A DNA stretch of 64,000 bases from the NCBI GenBank assembly GCA_029867005.1, contig CP123443.1, forward strand, positions 62,001 through 126,000, given 5' to 3'. The first letter of the stretch is position 1, and every line of letters starts with the position of its first letter. This document shows positions 25,316 through 33,687 of this stretch, piece after piece. The position numbers were made by a program, and so were the translations under genes. The DNA is from Candidatus Haliotispira prima (GTDB lineage Bacteria; Spirochaetota; Spirochaetia; SP-2023). A model generated the notes under the pieces. The model was not told where the DNA came from, made no database searches, and saw only the letters and a list, made by a program, of their open reading frames with translations.

Positions 25316-25420
25316 GCACCTGTGAGAGTCTTTCGCTTTGACAGCCATTTGGCCGGCGCAAACCCGGGCAATGCGTTGCCCGAAAGGGCGGGAACATCCC
25401 GTGAGGGGGCCGGCATCTGC

Positions 25421-25475
25421 AATTCCCCTCCTTCGGAGGGGTCAGGGGTGGTCAGGGGTGGTCAGGGGTGGTCAA
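25421..25475. repeat. REP-like palindrome with tandem GTCAGGGGTG tail
   Basis: AATTCCCCTCC-ttc-GGAGGGGTCAGGGGTG followed by further GTCAGGGGTG direct repeats (10-bp unit). It overlaps the 3' end of the next minus-strand gene. Confidence 0.7.
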
Positions 25476-26574
25476 GCGTGGTGATCCCCTCCGTCTCCCA
25501 ATACTCGCGCAAAGCTTCGCGCGTTTGGGGGCCGTGTTTTTTGCCCAGCTTCCGGCACAGAGCAATAAACCGGTGCAGAGCGGCTGTCCGGTTGCCCTGT
25601 TCCTCTTCCAGCAGCCGCCGGTAAATATTGTCCAGAAAGTTATCCGGGTCTTCGTATAGGGAAAACAAGGCTAAATAGGCATTGTTAATCGGAAATTCGG
25701 CCATATACAGGTAGCGTTCGCCCCGGAAATGCCGGCTGTATTCCGGTTGCTGAAATTGCTGCTGCCACTCTGCTATGGTCTCGTTCTTACGGTCAAGCTT
25801 TTGCTCTCGGCGGAGTTGTTCATCTTGGTAGATCTTGTTTAAGTCCTCTTTTAATTGAAACACCATGCTGCGGAACTGTTGGGCATCCTGCTTTGCGGCA
25901 CTTTGCTCTGATTCCTCTTGTTCTGCTTGCGCTTGTCCCGATTCCATCAGGGCCTTTTCGCCGTACCGCTCCATATAGATGCGGCTGCCGTATTTGCCCA
26001 CCAGGTTGGCCAGCGACTCATTAAAGCCAATGTCTCCGCGCACAAACAACGTGGCGTGGAATGACTCGTGGATAATCAAGTCCGCCAAGCGGGCCTCACT
26101 ATACTCGGCCATGTAAGAAAACAGAGGGTCCCGGACATAGCCCAGGGTGGAAAAAGCATCCACCGGCCGCACAAAGACATCGTAGCCCCGTTCTTTGAGT
26201 TTCTTTGCCTCTTTCTTTGCCCCGGCCGTATCAAAATAGCCCCTGTAGGGCAGCTTGCCGACAAAGGGATAATTCCAACGGTAATCCTCAAAGCTGAGTT
26301 CCGGAGCCGCCGAGACCACCAGTGTCAGATAGTCCCGGTTTAGGCGGACATAGCGGCTGTAATTCTTGGTGGGCCGCAGGCCCAGTTCCTCTTGGGCAAA
26401 GGCTTTGATTCGAGCCACCCGGGCAAACAGCAGCCGTTCCTGTTCTCCGGGTTCCCCTACCCGGGAGAGGTCTTTGCCCTTACTCAGAAGGCAGAGATAT
26501 TGGCCGGCGACAGAAACGGAGTAGCAGGAACTGAGAAAGACAGAGGTCAATGCACTCAAACACCAGTATTTCAT
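25462..26574 (-). CDS. putative lipoprotein metallopeptidase (PF10023-type aminopeptidase)
   Basis: 370 residues from ATG 26574; GAGGATTCG upstream is a fair ribosome site. An alternative ATG at 26589 overlaps the stop of the upstream gene (ATGA). The N-terminus MKYWCLSALTSVFLSSC is a lipoprotein signal. The body matches the predicted aminopeptidase family: GQYLCLLSKG, NYSRYVRLNRDYLTLVVSAAPE, GYDVFVRPVDAFSTLGYVRDPL, then HESFHATLFV (HExxH zinc site) and FNESLANLVG (third zinc ligand Glu). The C-terminal part has a charged helical insertion (QAEQEESEQSAAKQDAQQ). It acts outside the inner membrane; substrate is unknown. Confidence 0.85.
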   Translation of the reverse strand: MKYWCLSALTSVFLSSCYSVSVAGQYLCLLSKGKDLSRVGEPGEQERLLFARVARIKAFAQEELGLRPTKNYSRYVRLNRDYLTLVVSAAPELSFEDYRWNYPFVGKLPYRGYFDTAGAKKEAKKLKERGYDVFVRPVDAFSTLGYVRDPLFSYMAEYSEARLADLIIHESFHATLFVRGDIGFNESLANLVGKYGSRIYMERYGEKALMESGQAQAEQEESEQSAAKQDAQQFRSMVFQLKEDLNKIYQDEQLRREQKLDRKNETIAEWQQQFQQPEYSRHFRGERYLYMAEFPINNAYLALFSLYEDPDNFLDNIYRRLLEEEQGNRTAALHRFIALCRKLGKKHGPQTREALREYWETEGITTLDHP

Positions 26575-26585
26575 AAATCGAATCC

Positions 26586-27752
26586 TCATTGAATCGGGCC
26601 GTCATCCGGCCGCAGGCGTTGGTAGGTCTGCGCCGGGCTGCTGATTTTGATTAGTCGGTAGTCCTGCGCCGGATAGCGGGGGCGCACGGCGCGCCCGTGG
26701 GCACGGACTTGCGTTGCGGCCAGCCGTTTGCTTTCCGCGTGCCGGTAGCTCTTCGTGTCAAACGTGTCAAACGGGTTCGATGTGCCGGACGGGTCCGGAC
26801 TTTCCTGCTGCCGGTGCAGGACGATAGTCCATATCTGAGGTGGGGCCATCACACGCATTTGCAGGCGGGAGGCACCCAGTCCGTTGCTCACAAAAACGGG
26901 AAAGTTCGGCGTTTGGAACGGCTGACGCAAGTACTTGCGCCGGGCCGGCAGATCCAACGCAAGCCCGAACAGGGTGATCTGACCGCCGTGTAAATGTCCG
27001 GCCAGAGCCAAGTCTACCAGTTCCGGGCGTTCAAGCAAATCGAAGCTGTCCGGGTTGTGAGTCAGGGCCAACACAAAATTGTCCGGTTCCAGTCCGGCAA
27101 AGAGCTTGCCCTGCCGCTCGCGCGTGCCAAACATATAATCGTCTATACCAACAATGTGCAATATTTGGGACGGGTCTTCCCGGGCGGGGACTTGCAACTG
27201 CTCATTGACCAACAGCCGGGCCCCGGCGGTATTCATGGCCTGAACGGCCGGATTGCGCCCGTTGCGCGGCAGCAAAAAATAGTCGTGATTGCCCAGTACC
27301 GCCACCGTACCATCCTTCGGCTGCACCTGCCGCAGCGGGGCAAAATAAGAGTTCAGAGAAAAACCCGGGCGCACCCGGTGGCGGTAGCTGACATAGTCTC
27401 CCGCCAACAAAAGCAGGTCGCTGCGCTCACTTTGAACCAGGCGGGTAATCTCCAGTAAGCGCAGGTAATCGAAGCGTGCCTGCCGGGCTCTGGCCTCTGC
27501 GTTTTTTAGGTAGTGCGGGTCCCAAACGTGGATATCGCTGATGAGGGTTATTCGGTACCGGTCAAAAGCCGGCGGCACGTCAGGGCTGTAGTAATGGTAT
27601 TGTTGAAATTGGTAGCGGCGCAGGCCGGAGGCACAGGAGTACAGCAGAACCGGAAGCAGAAACAGGTGCAGGAACAAGTGCATGGGCAAGAGCACGCGCG
27701 GACGCGGGTGTCTGCGTGATAGCCGCATTCGGGCCGGTTTTTCCACCATCAT
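26586..27752 (-). CDS. membrane-associated metallophosphoesterase (YaeI-like)
   Basis: 388 residues. An N-terminal hydrophobic stretch (LFLHLFLLPVLLYSC) precedes a calcineurin-like phosphoesterase domain with all metal motifs in order: SDIHVWD (DxH), LLLLAGDYVS (GDxx), VLGNHDYFL (GNHD), LALTHNPDSF (His) and GHLHGGQI (GHxH). The tail FVSNGLGASRLQ.R..APP.IW.I.L is typical of YaeI-type phosphodiesterases, which act on lipid-linked or nucleotide phosphodiesters. A Ser/Lys/Arg-rich tail of about 60 residues follows. It overlaps the metallopeptidase gene by 3-4 nt, so the two form an operon. Confidence 0.85.
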   Translation of the reverse strand: MMVEKPARMRLSRRHPRPRVLLPMHLFLHLFLLPVLLYSCASGLRRYQFQQYHYYSPDVPPAFDRYRITLISDIHVWDPHYLKNAEARARQARFDYLRLLEITRLVQSERSDLLLLAGDYVSYRHRVRPGFSLNSYFAPLRQVQPKDGTVAVLGNHDYFLLPRNGRNPAVQAMNTAGARLLVNEQLQVPAREDPSQILHIVGIDDYMFGTRERQGKLFAGLEPDNFVLALTHNPDSFDLLERPELVDLALAGHLHGGQITLFGLALDLPARRKYLRQPFQTPNFPVFVSNGLGASRLQMRVMAPPQIWTIVLHRQQESPDPSGTSNPFDTFDTKSYRHAESKRLAATQVRAHGRAVRPRYPAQDYRLIKISSPAQTYQRLRPDDGPIQ

Positions 27753-27844
27753 GGGCCCAGTATTCCATGTTCCGCCTTGCCATGCAAGGCAAATTTATTT
27801 ATGGTTTCCGGAAAAATAAATGGGATGACGAAATCTGATCTGCC

Positions 27845-28819
27845 ATGACCAAACCTTCCAGTACTAAATCGGCATTCTGGCTCGTTCCGTTGCTGACAAG
27901 TTTGGCCATGTTGTTGGCCTTTTTCCTGGGTCCGGTGTTCCCCCACCTGGAATCTGTGCTCAAACCCTACGCAAAATATAACCTCTGCGTTCTGTTGTTG
28001 ATCAACGTTTTGCATATCAATTATCGCTCTTTGACCAAGGTATTGCTGCACCACCCGGCATTGCTGGGCTACGCCATCCTGGTCAAGAATATCCTGTTGC
28101 CGGTTGTCGCTTTTGCCGCCTGTTACCTGATCTGGCCCGCCGCACTCCCCGCCGCCGTCTTAATCTCCGGCATCAGTTCCGGTTTCTCCGCTGTGTCCTT
28201 TGCCTTTTTGCTGCGCCTGGCTCCGGAAAGGAATCTGTTGATTACCATGGGAGCCTCGTTTCTGGTGCCGTTCTCCCTACCATTCCTGCTCTACGCGCTG
28301 ACCGGCTCCGGCGTGGAAATTGACCTGTTGGGCATGATGTTGCAGACCTGCTGGATGGTCTTTGTGCCAATGCTGTTGGAACGGATTCTGTACTTCACGT
28401 CTCGTTTTTTCCACGGTTGGCTCAAAGCGCATTCGCCGGTGATCGTGGCCATCAATTTGTCCGTGACGGCCTTTATTCTAATGCTCACCGGCCAAGGCAT
28501 CCTGCGCCGCATGGCCGGTGATTTCGGGTATATTCTTTTGTTTGCCATCTTCATGGTTGTGCTCATCTATGTTTTTACCCTGCTGTTTTTTTGCCGGGCC
28601 ACCAGAGACACCCAAATGGTCATGCTGATAGCTAATTTGGTCTCCAATACCGGAATGGGTGCCGTGCTGGCATTGGATTATATGAGCGATCTGACATTGG
28701 CAATCGCCATTGTACATGGTATTTTGTGGAATATGAATATTATTTTTCTGCGTATCTGGCCACCGCTGCACCGCCGGCTTGGTCTTTGGTTTGGCACTTC
28801 TGCCAAAGATCTGCTGTAA
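27845..28819 (+). CDS. SBF/bile-acid-symporter-like membrane transporter
   Basis: 324 residues with about nine to ten hydrophobic segments and almost no soluble parts. The order (N-terminal WLVPLLTSLAMLLAFFLGPVFP, PYAKYNLCVLLLINVLHINY, LISGISSGFSAVSFAFLL, LIANLVSNTGMGAVLALDY) matches the Na+/bile-acid symporter (BASS) fold: the Gly/Ser-rich crossover helices sit at the expected places. Substrate cannot be told. It diverges from the phosphoesterase gene with 92 nt between, where both promoters must lie. Confidence 0.65.
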   Translation: MTKPSSTKSAFWLVPLLTSLAMLLAFFLGPVFPHLESVLKPYAKYNLCVLLLINVLHINYRSLTKVLLHHPALLGYAILVKNILLPVVAFAACYLIWPAALPAAVLISGISSGFSAVSFAFLLRLAPERNLLITMGASFLVPFSLPFLLYALTGSGVEIDLLGMMLQTCWMVFVPMLLERILYFTSRFFHGWLKAHSPVIVAINLSVTAFILMLTGQGILRRMAGDFGYILLFAIFMVVLIYVFTLLFFCRATRDTQMVMLIANLVSNTGMGAVLALDYMSDLTLAIAIVHGILWNMNIIFLRIWPPLHRRLGLWFGTSAKDLL

Positions 28820-29053
28820 GCAATTGCCCCGCACAGATTGTACCGGCGTGTTGTATCTATAGTATTTTATCTACGTATTTTATCCATGCACTTTGGCCCG
28901 GATCATGCGCTTTACCATGCGCTTTATTATGCACGGTAACCCGGGTGGTCTGCCGATGCGCACGCGATTTATAAAACTGGTGCAATTCGCATAATCCACG
29001 CAATTTTTGCCATTCCTGTGATTTTTCTGAAAAAAATGCCCTGTTAGATAGTT

Positions 29054-30343
29054 ATGGCATTGAATGATAGTTCTGCGTTTGTATCGGGGTTGCCCGCATC
29101 AAGATTACCTGTGTCAGAGTTGTCTTTGGAACAGCAACGGTTGGCCTTGCAGTTGCACTTTAGTCGAGTGCCGGCTTGGTTGGCCTTCGGCCTTTTTCAG
29201 CGGGCAAAGGAGCAGTGCCGGGCCGGCCTGCGCCGGCTCAGTTTCGCAGATTGGCGGTGGGCGACAGAGCAGTGCCGGGAACAGACGGATCTGCGGCCTG
29301 AACCAAATTGGGGGCATTGGCAGCACTCTTTGGCTAAGGCCGAAGAGCTGGCACAAAGCTGTTATTCGGACTCGGGGATAATAGCCGACACCCTGCTGGT
29401 CTATGGGACGGAAGCGTATCCCAAATCGTTGTACCGTCTGTACCGTCCGCCCTTCGTCTTGTTCGCCCGGGGAGATACCGGCCTGTTCACGCGACACACG
29501 TGGCAAAAGGTTTCCGGGTTCGCCGTCTGCGGCAGCCGCAAGGCGACTTTGCAGGGGCGCAGTGACGCTTACACTCTGGCCTATGGAGTGGCCTTGGCCG
29601 GAGATTTTTACCTGATTAGCGGTTTGAGTGAGGGCATAGAGTTGGCCGCCTGTGAAGGAGCCTTGGCGGGCTCTTTGACAAAAGCCTCGACCGAAGCGAC
29701 CGAATTACAGGCGGGCAAAAAATCCGCCGCCTTAATAGGAGTTCTGTGCTGTGGCCTGGACGCAATGGCACCTTTGGAATCCCGGCAAATGGGTGGCCGA
29801 ATTTTGGCCGCCGGCGGCCTGTTGCTGAGTGAGTATCCGGCCTCTCAGCCCAGACAACACTACACTTTCTTGCAGCGCAACCGGATTCTGGCGGCCTTGG
29901 CCGCCAGCCTGATCATGGTGGAGCTGGGCACTAAAACCAAAGCACTCAACCTCGTGGACTATGCCCTGGAGTTAAACCACGATGTAGCCGCACTGGGAAA
30001 TTCTGCGGGTGTGCAGCGGCTGTGTGAACAAGGCTGTTGCCACTGGCCGGATGCGGTCGCATTGCTGAGAGACTTGGGTATGGAATACCGTTTGGAAGAA
30101 GATGTGCACAAGTGTGAGCAGAGTAGTACCGGAGAAATCGGCCGGCTGGTGGCGGAAAGTGTCCACGAAGAATTGAGCTGCCGTGGCCCACATTTTTTGG
30201 GCCGCAGGATCGTAGGGCCGGCGGCAGAAAAAAATAGGGCAGAGGCAACCGGCTTGGCCGGTGCCATCCCAAGCGTTTCTCCCAAGCCGGAAAATCCGGA
30301 GAAGTCCGATAAGCCCGAGGAGGAAGGCTCGGCACCATTTTGA
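29054..30343 (+). CDS. dprA: DNA processing protein DprA/Smf
   Basis: 429 residues. The Rossmann-type DprA domain occupies about 115-345: YPKSLYRLYRPPFVLFARGD, AVCGSRKATLQG, YLISGLSEGIELAACEGAL, IGVLCCGLDAMAP, GGLLLSEYPASQPRQH, FLQRNRILAALAASLIMVE. DprA loads RecA on incoming single-stranded DNA in transformation. The motif usually written GID.AAH.GAL reads GIELAACEGAL (Asp and His missing), and the usual SGAL..A near the end reads TKALNLVDYA. About 90 low-complexity residues trail the domain. Fold assignment is firm; full activity less so. Confidence 0.85.
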   Translation: MALNDSSAFVSGLPASRLPVSELSLEQQRLALQLHFSRVPAWLAFGLFQRAKEQCRAGLRRLSFADWRWATEQCREQTDLRPEPNWGHWQHSLAKAEELAQSCYSDSGIIADTLLVYGTEAYPKSLYRLYRPPFVLFARGDTGLFTRHTWQKVSGFAVCGSRKATLQGRSDAYTLAYGVALAGDFYLISGLSEGIELAACEGALAGSLTKASTEATELQAGKKSAALIGVLCCGLDAMAPLESRQMGGRILAAGGLLLSEYPASQPRQHYTFLQRNRILAALAASLIMVELGTKTKALNLVDYALELNHDVAALGNSAGVQRLCEQGCCHWPDAVALLRDLGMEYRLEEDVHKCEQSSTGEIGRLVAESVHEELSCRGPHFLGRRIVGPAAEKNRAEATGLAGAIPSVSPKPENPEKSDKPEEEGSAPF

Positions 30344-30607
30344 CCGGAGATATTGCGGGCCCGGTATTTAGAACTGGACGAGTTCGGCCTTCATAAGTAG
30401 AATGGCTCATTGTAAACATAGTACTTTGCCTGCCCTTCTGCCGGTGGTTCCCTTGCTTTGGTTGTCAGAATTGGCGATGTCTTCGATGCCCCAAGTGCTT
30501 TGTAGTTGTGCGATGATCTGATTATTGCAGAATTTTTGCAGTAAAAATCGGCTGTTTCGTCCTCCATTTTGTTGGAACCGGGGCATAGACAGCCTATACT
30601 TTGGCAG

Positions 30608-31879
30608 ATGGACGATAGTTCTGACGAAAATGGGATAGAAGCAGCTCAGGCTTCTGTATCACTACTATATGAGACAGGGTTTCGGGCCGGGCCCGAAGTC
30701 GTGGCCGAACTTGCGGCCCGGCCGGGCGTGGGTTTGAACACGGGCTTGAGCACGGGCACGGGTTTGAACACGGGTATTGCCGGTGCGGAGACCGAGGCCG
30801 GGCCTCCCTATTTTGAAATTCCCAAAGAAGAATTAGCGGCTCTGTGCGGTCCCAATGATCAGAATCTGGGCCTGATGGGTCGGTTGTTTGGTTGCCGTGT
30901 ACAGTGTCGCGGCAATCGGTTGAGCCTCAACAGCTCCCGTGCTGACTTCCAGAATTTATTCCAACTGTTTTTGCAGAAACTGCGCTCCTATTTGGTGCAG
31001 GGCATCGAAATCCGTGCCGATTTGCTGGATGCACTGTATTGCGCCAGCAAGGACGAATACGCCGGTGGCAATCCGGAGAAGCGGTTTGGGCAGGATAACG
31101 AGTCGTTTTATGACCCGCGCGATACAGCTTTAACCTTGAACGGAAAAAAAATTCTGCCGCGCAATCGCCGGCAGCACGAATTGCTGAAATCGTTGAGCAG
31201 CCATGATGTAGTCTTTGCTCTGGGCCCCGCCGGCACAGGCAAAACCTTTCTGGCCGTGGCCTATGGTTTGAGCTGTTTGTCCGATGGCCGGGCCGGCCGC
31301 CTGCTGCTCTCGCGCCCGGTGGTGGAGGCCGGTGAAAATCTGGGCTTTCTGCCGGGCGACTTTGGTGACAAGATCGGGCCGTATATGATGCCGCTTTTTG
31401 ACGTTATGCACTATTTGGTTAAGGCAGAACAGATTGCAGTTTTGGAAGCCAAGGGTATGATTGAAGTGGCCCCTTTAGCCTATATGCGCGGGCGCAGCCT
31501 GCGTGATGCTATCGTGATTTTGGACGAGGCCCAGAATGCGACCCCCGCCCAAGTTAAAATGTTGCTGACACGCTTGGGAGAGGGTTCTCGGGCGATTCTG
31601 ACCGGGGATCCCGGCCAGAGTGACTTGGGCCCGCCCGGGAAATCGGGCCTGTATCAGGCAGCCAAAATCCTTTCCGGAGTGGAAGGGGTTGCCGTACAAC
31701 ACTTCCGGAACGAGGACGTAGTGCGCAGTGCCTTGGTGCGGCGCATTGTTCGGGCCTACGAGACCGATGCGGCTGCGGATGACGAAACGAAGTTTCGGGA
31801 GGGCGGAGCCGGGCATAGACGTGGACGTGAGCAGGGACGTGAACAGGGACGTGAACAAGGGGAGGGACGGCAATTTTGA
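30608..31879 (+). CDS. phoH: PhoH family ATPase
   Basis: 423 residues from ATG 30608; TTG 30569 would add 13 residues and neither start has a good ribosome site. The C-terminal ATPase (about 185-390) shows GPAGTGKTFLAVA (Walker A), LSRPVVEAGENLGFLPGD, IVILDEAQNATPAQVKMLLTRLG (Walker B) and AILTGDPGQSDL (motif typical of PhoH). The N-terminal KH-like part is preceded by an odd G/L/N/T repeat (LNTGLSTGTGLNTG). The end is a charged repeat (GREQGREQGREQG). PhoH commonly sits next to ybeY, as here, and is linked to RNA metabolism. It overlaps the next gene by 4 nt (TTGA). Confidence 0.9.
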   Translation: MDDSSDENGIEAAQASVSLLYETGFRAGPEVVAELAARPGVGLNTGLSTGTGLNTGIAGAETEAGPPYFEIPKEELAALCGPNDQNLGLMGRLFGCRVQCRGNRLSLNSSRADFQNLFQLFLQKLRSYLVQGIEIRADLLDALYCASKDEYAGGNPEKRFGQDNESFYDPRDTALTLNGKKILPRNRRQHELLKSLSSHDVVFALGPAGTGKTFLAVAYGLSCLSDGRAGRLLLSRPVVEAGENLGFLPGDFGDKIGPYMMPLFDVMHYLVKAEQIAVLEAKGMIEVAPLAYMRGRSLRDAIVILDEAQNATPAQVKMLLTRLGEGSRAILTGDPGQSDLGPPGKSGLYQAAKILSGVEGVAVQHFRNEDVVRSALVRRIVRAYETDAAADDETKFREGGAGHRRGREQGREQGREQGEGRQF

Positions 31880-32703
31880 CCGCAGCTCAGGTGACGGAAC
31901 TTTTGTGCGAACCGGTTGTGCAGATTGACGGGCCCGGCAGTGCCGAGCTGGAGCAATGCCTGGAGCAGATTGCCGCCGGTCGGAAGTTGAGTCCGGCCGG
32001 CTTTGTCAGCGGCTGCCGGGATTTTCTGCGCCGGCTTCTGGAAGAACTGGCGGACGATACGGCCCTGCAATCTCTGCTTGAGCAGGAAGGCCGGGACAAA
32101 CAATATTTCCGGAAAAACTGGCAGGTCAGTCTGCTGCTTTGTTCCGAGGGCCGCATTGCCTGGTGGAACTCCCGGTTTCGCGGCGAGGGTACATCAACGG
32201 ATATTCTGTCATTTCCAATACAGGGCCCCTCCCAAAAAGTGGATTCGCGGCCGGTCCCGGGTTTTTTTCGCAATAGTAGGCTTTTCCGCAATGGTTTTTT
32301 CTCTAACGGTTTTTTCTGTGACCTCGGTGATAACTTCGGTGATAATGGAAAGATAAAGCCGGGTCACAAAAAATCATGGGTTTGGCGCGGAATCAGGTTT
32401 TTTGCGGGCGCCTTCCGGAGAGAGTCGCCCGAAAAATTGCATTGCCCGGAGGGTATGGAAACAGGGGAGCCGCAGGGCGGCGACCTGATTCTTTCGTTGT
32501 CCAACTGGCTTGACAACTGCCGGGAATTTTGCTGTGAGCCGGAAGAGGAGTTACAGCGTTTGCTCATCCATGGCCTGTTGCACCTGACCGGTCTCGATCA
32601 CAGTGCCGAAGAAAGCCCCTCCGAGCCAAAAAGTCCCATGTTACAATATCAGGAAATTTTATTGACGCAGAGCTTACAAAGGAGAGCTATTCTACCACAA
32701 TGA
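31876..32703 (+). CDS. ybeY: endoribonuclease YbeY with internal insertion
   Basis: Both family hallmarks are present but far apart: WWNSRFRGEGTSTDILSFPI (usual N..YR..d.PTDVLSF) at about residues 95-115 and HGLLHLTGLDHS (HGxLHLxGxDH, three zinc His) at about 235. Between them lies an about 80-residue insertion with the repeat (R/S)NGFF and charged sequence; normal YbeY has about 150 residues, here 275. YbeY is the zinc RNase for 16S rRNA 3' maturation. Start TTG 31876 overlaps the phoH stop; end overlaps the next start (ATGA), so the three genes are translationally coupled. Confidence 0.9.
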   Translation: MTAAQVTELLCEPVVQIDGPGSAELEQCLEQIAAGRKLSPAGFVSGCRDFLRRLLEELADDTALQSLLEQEGRDKQYFRKNWQVSLLLCSEGRIAWWNSRFRGEGTSTDILSFPIQGPSQKVDSRPVPGFFRNSRLFRNGFFSNGFFCDLGDNFGDNGKIKPGHKKSWVWRGIRFFAGAFRRESPEKLHCPEGMETGEPQGGDLILSLSNWLDNCREFCCEPEEELQRLLIHGLLHLTGLDHSAEESPSEPKSPMLQYQEILLTQSLQRRAILPQ

Positions 32704-33656
32704 AGATTTTTGGAAGATTCACAAAAAAAGATGACGATGAGGACCCTTATAGTCAAAGCGGTCACAGCAGTCACAGCGGGCAGAGATCAGGTAGCAGGAA
32801 ATCGAGAGAGAAGTCAAATACAGAAAATACAGACAGCAAGAATGCGGGGGACAGGCCCCGTACCTGGCTCTGGTCGAAATACCGGCCGGGGAAACAGGGG
32901 AACGGCATTCCGCTGACGGAGAATACCCGCAGGATGTTGGACGGGATGCGGAGTTTGCAGGATATCAGTGCCAAAGAAATTATGATCCCCAGAATTGATG
33001 TGGACTTTCTGGACAAGAGCAGCAGCACCGAAGGGTTGGAATTGGCACTGAGCCGGTCCAACCATTCCCGGTTTCCGGTGTATGAAGAGACCACCGATAA
33101 AATCGTTGGTATTCTCTATGCCAAGGATTTAATTCCCTATTGGGTAGAAAAAAAGCAATTTGATGTGGCGGAAATTTGCCGCAAACCCTATTTTGTACCG
33201 GAGAGTATGAAGGTTGACAGTCTCTTGGCGGAGTTTCAGCGTCGCCATGTCCACATCGCCATGGTGGTGGACGAGTACGGCGGTATTTCCGGGATCGTTT
33301 GCCTCGAAGACATTTTGGAAGAAATTGTCGGTGATATTCAGGACGAATTTGACCAGGAGACCGAAGATATTATTACCTTAGAAGAGGGCGTTCACGTCTG
33401 TGATGCGCGCCTGAATATCAGTAATCTGAATGAAGAGTTAAACCTTGCACTGCCGACGGACGATTGTGATACCATAGGTGGTTTTGTGTTTTCCCGCTTG
33501 GGTAAAATCCCCAGTCGCTACGAAAGAGTATGCTATGAGAACGCAGAGTTTGTCGTGCAAAAATTGGAGGGACATCGCATTGAGTCCGTTAAAGTTATCC
33601 TCCACGAAGCGGAGTCTTCCGAAGAAAGGGAGTCGGAGAATCCGGCCTCTGAATAA
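32700..33656 (+). CDS. CBS-domain CorC/TlyC-type protein
   Basis: 318 residues. After a charged N-terminal stretch (about 1-70, acidic, Ser/Lys-rich) come paired CBS domains: [39 protein letters not shown], then [34 protein letters not shown]. The C-terminal part ([39 protein letters not shown]) is the CorC_HlyC domain. Such proteins regulate Mg2+/Co2+ efflux; they were once called hemolysins. There is no transmembrane DUF21 part, so this is the soluble CorC/TlyC form. Confidence 0.9.
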   Translation: MKIFGRFTKKDDDEDPYSQSGHSSHSGQRSGSRKSREKSNTENTDSKNAGDRPRTWLWSKYRPGKQGNGIPLTENTRRMLDGMRSLQDISAKEIMIPRIDVDFLDKSSSTEGLELALSRSNHSRFPVYEETTDKIVGILYAKDLIPYWVEKKQFDVAEICRKPYFVPESMKVDSLLAEFQRRHVHIAMVVDEYGGISGIVCLEDILEEIVGDIQDEFDQETEDIITLEEGVHVCDARLNISNLNEELNLALPTDDCDTIGGFVFSRLGKIPSRYERVCYENAEFVVQKLEGHRIESVKVILHEAESSEERESENPASE

Positions 33657-33687
33657 TACGTTGTACCCTCTTATACATGAAAACCGT

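Noticed and set aside
10820-25316. CRISPR array because of many short direct repeats
   Set aside because: The AATATCC units are contiguous, without spacers, lie inside coding leaders, and no cas gene is present.
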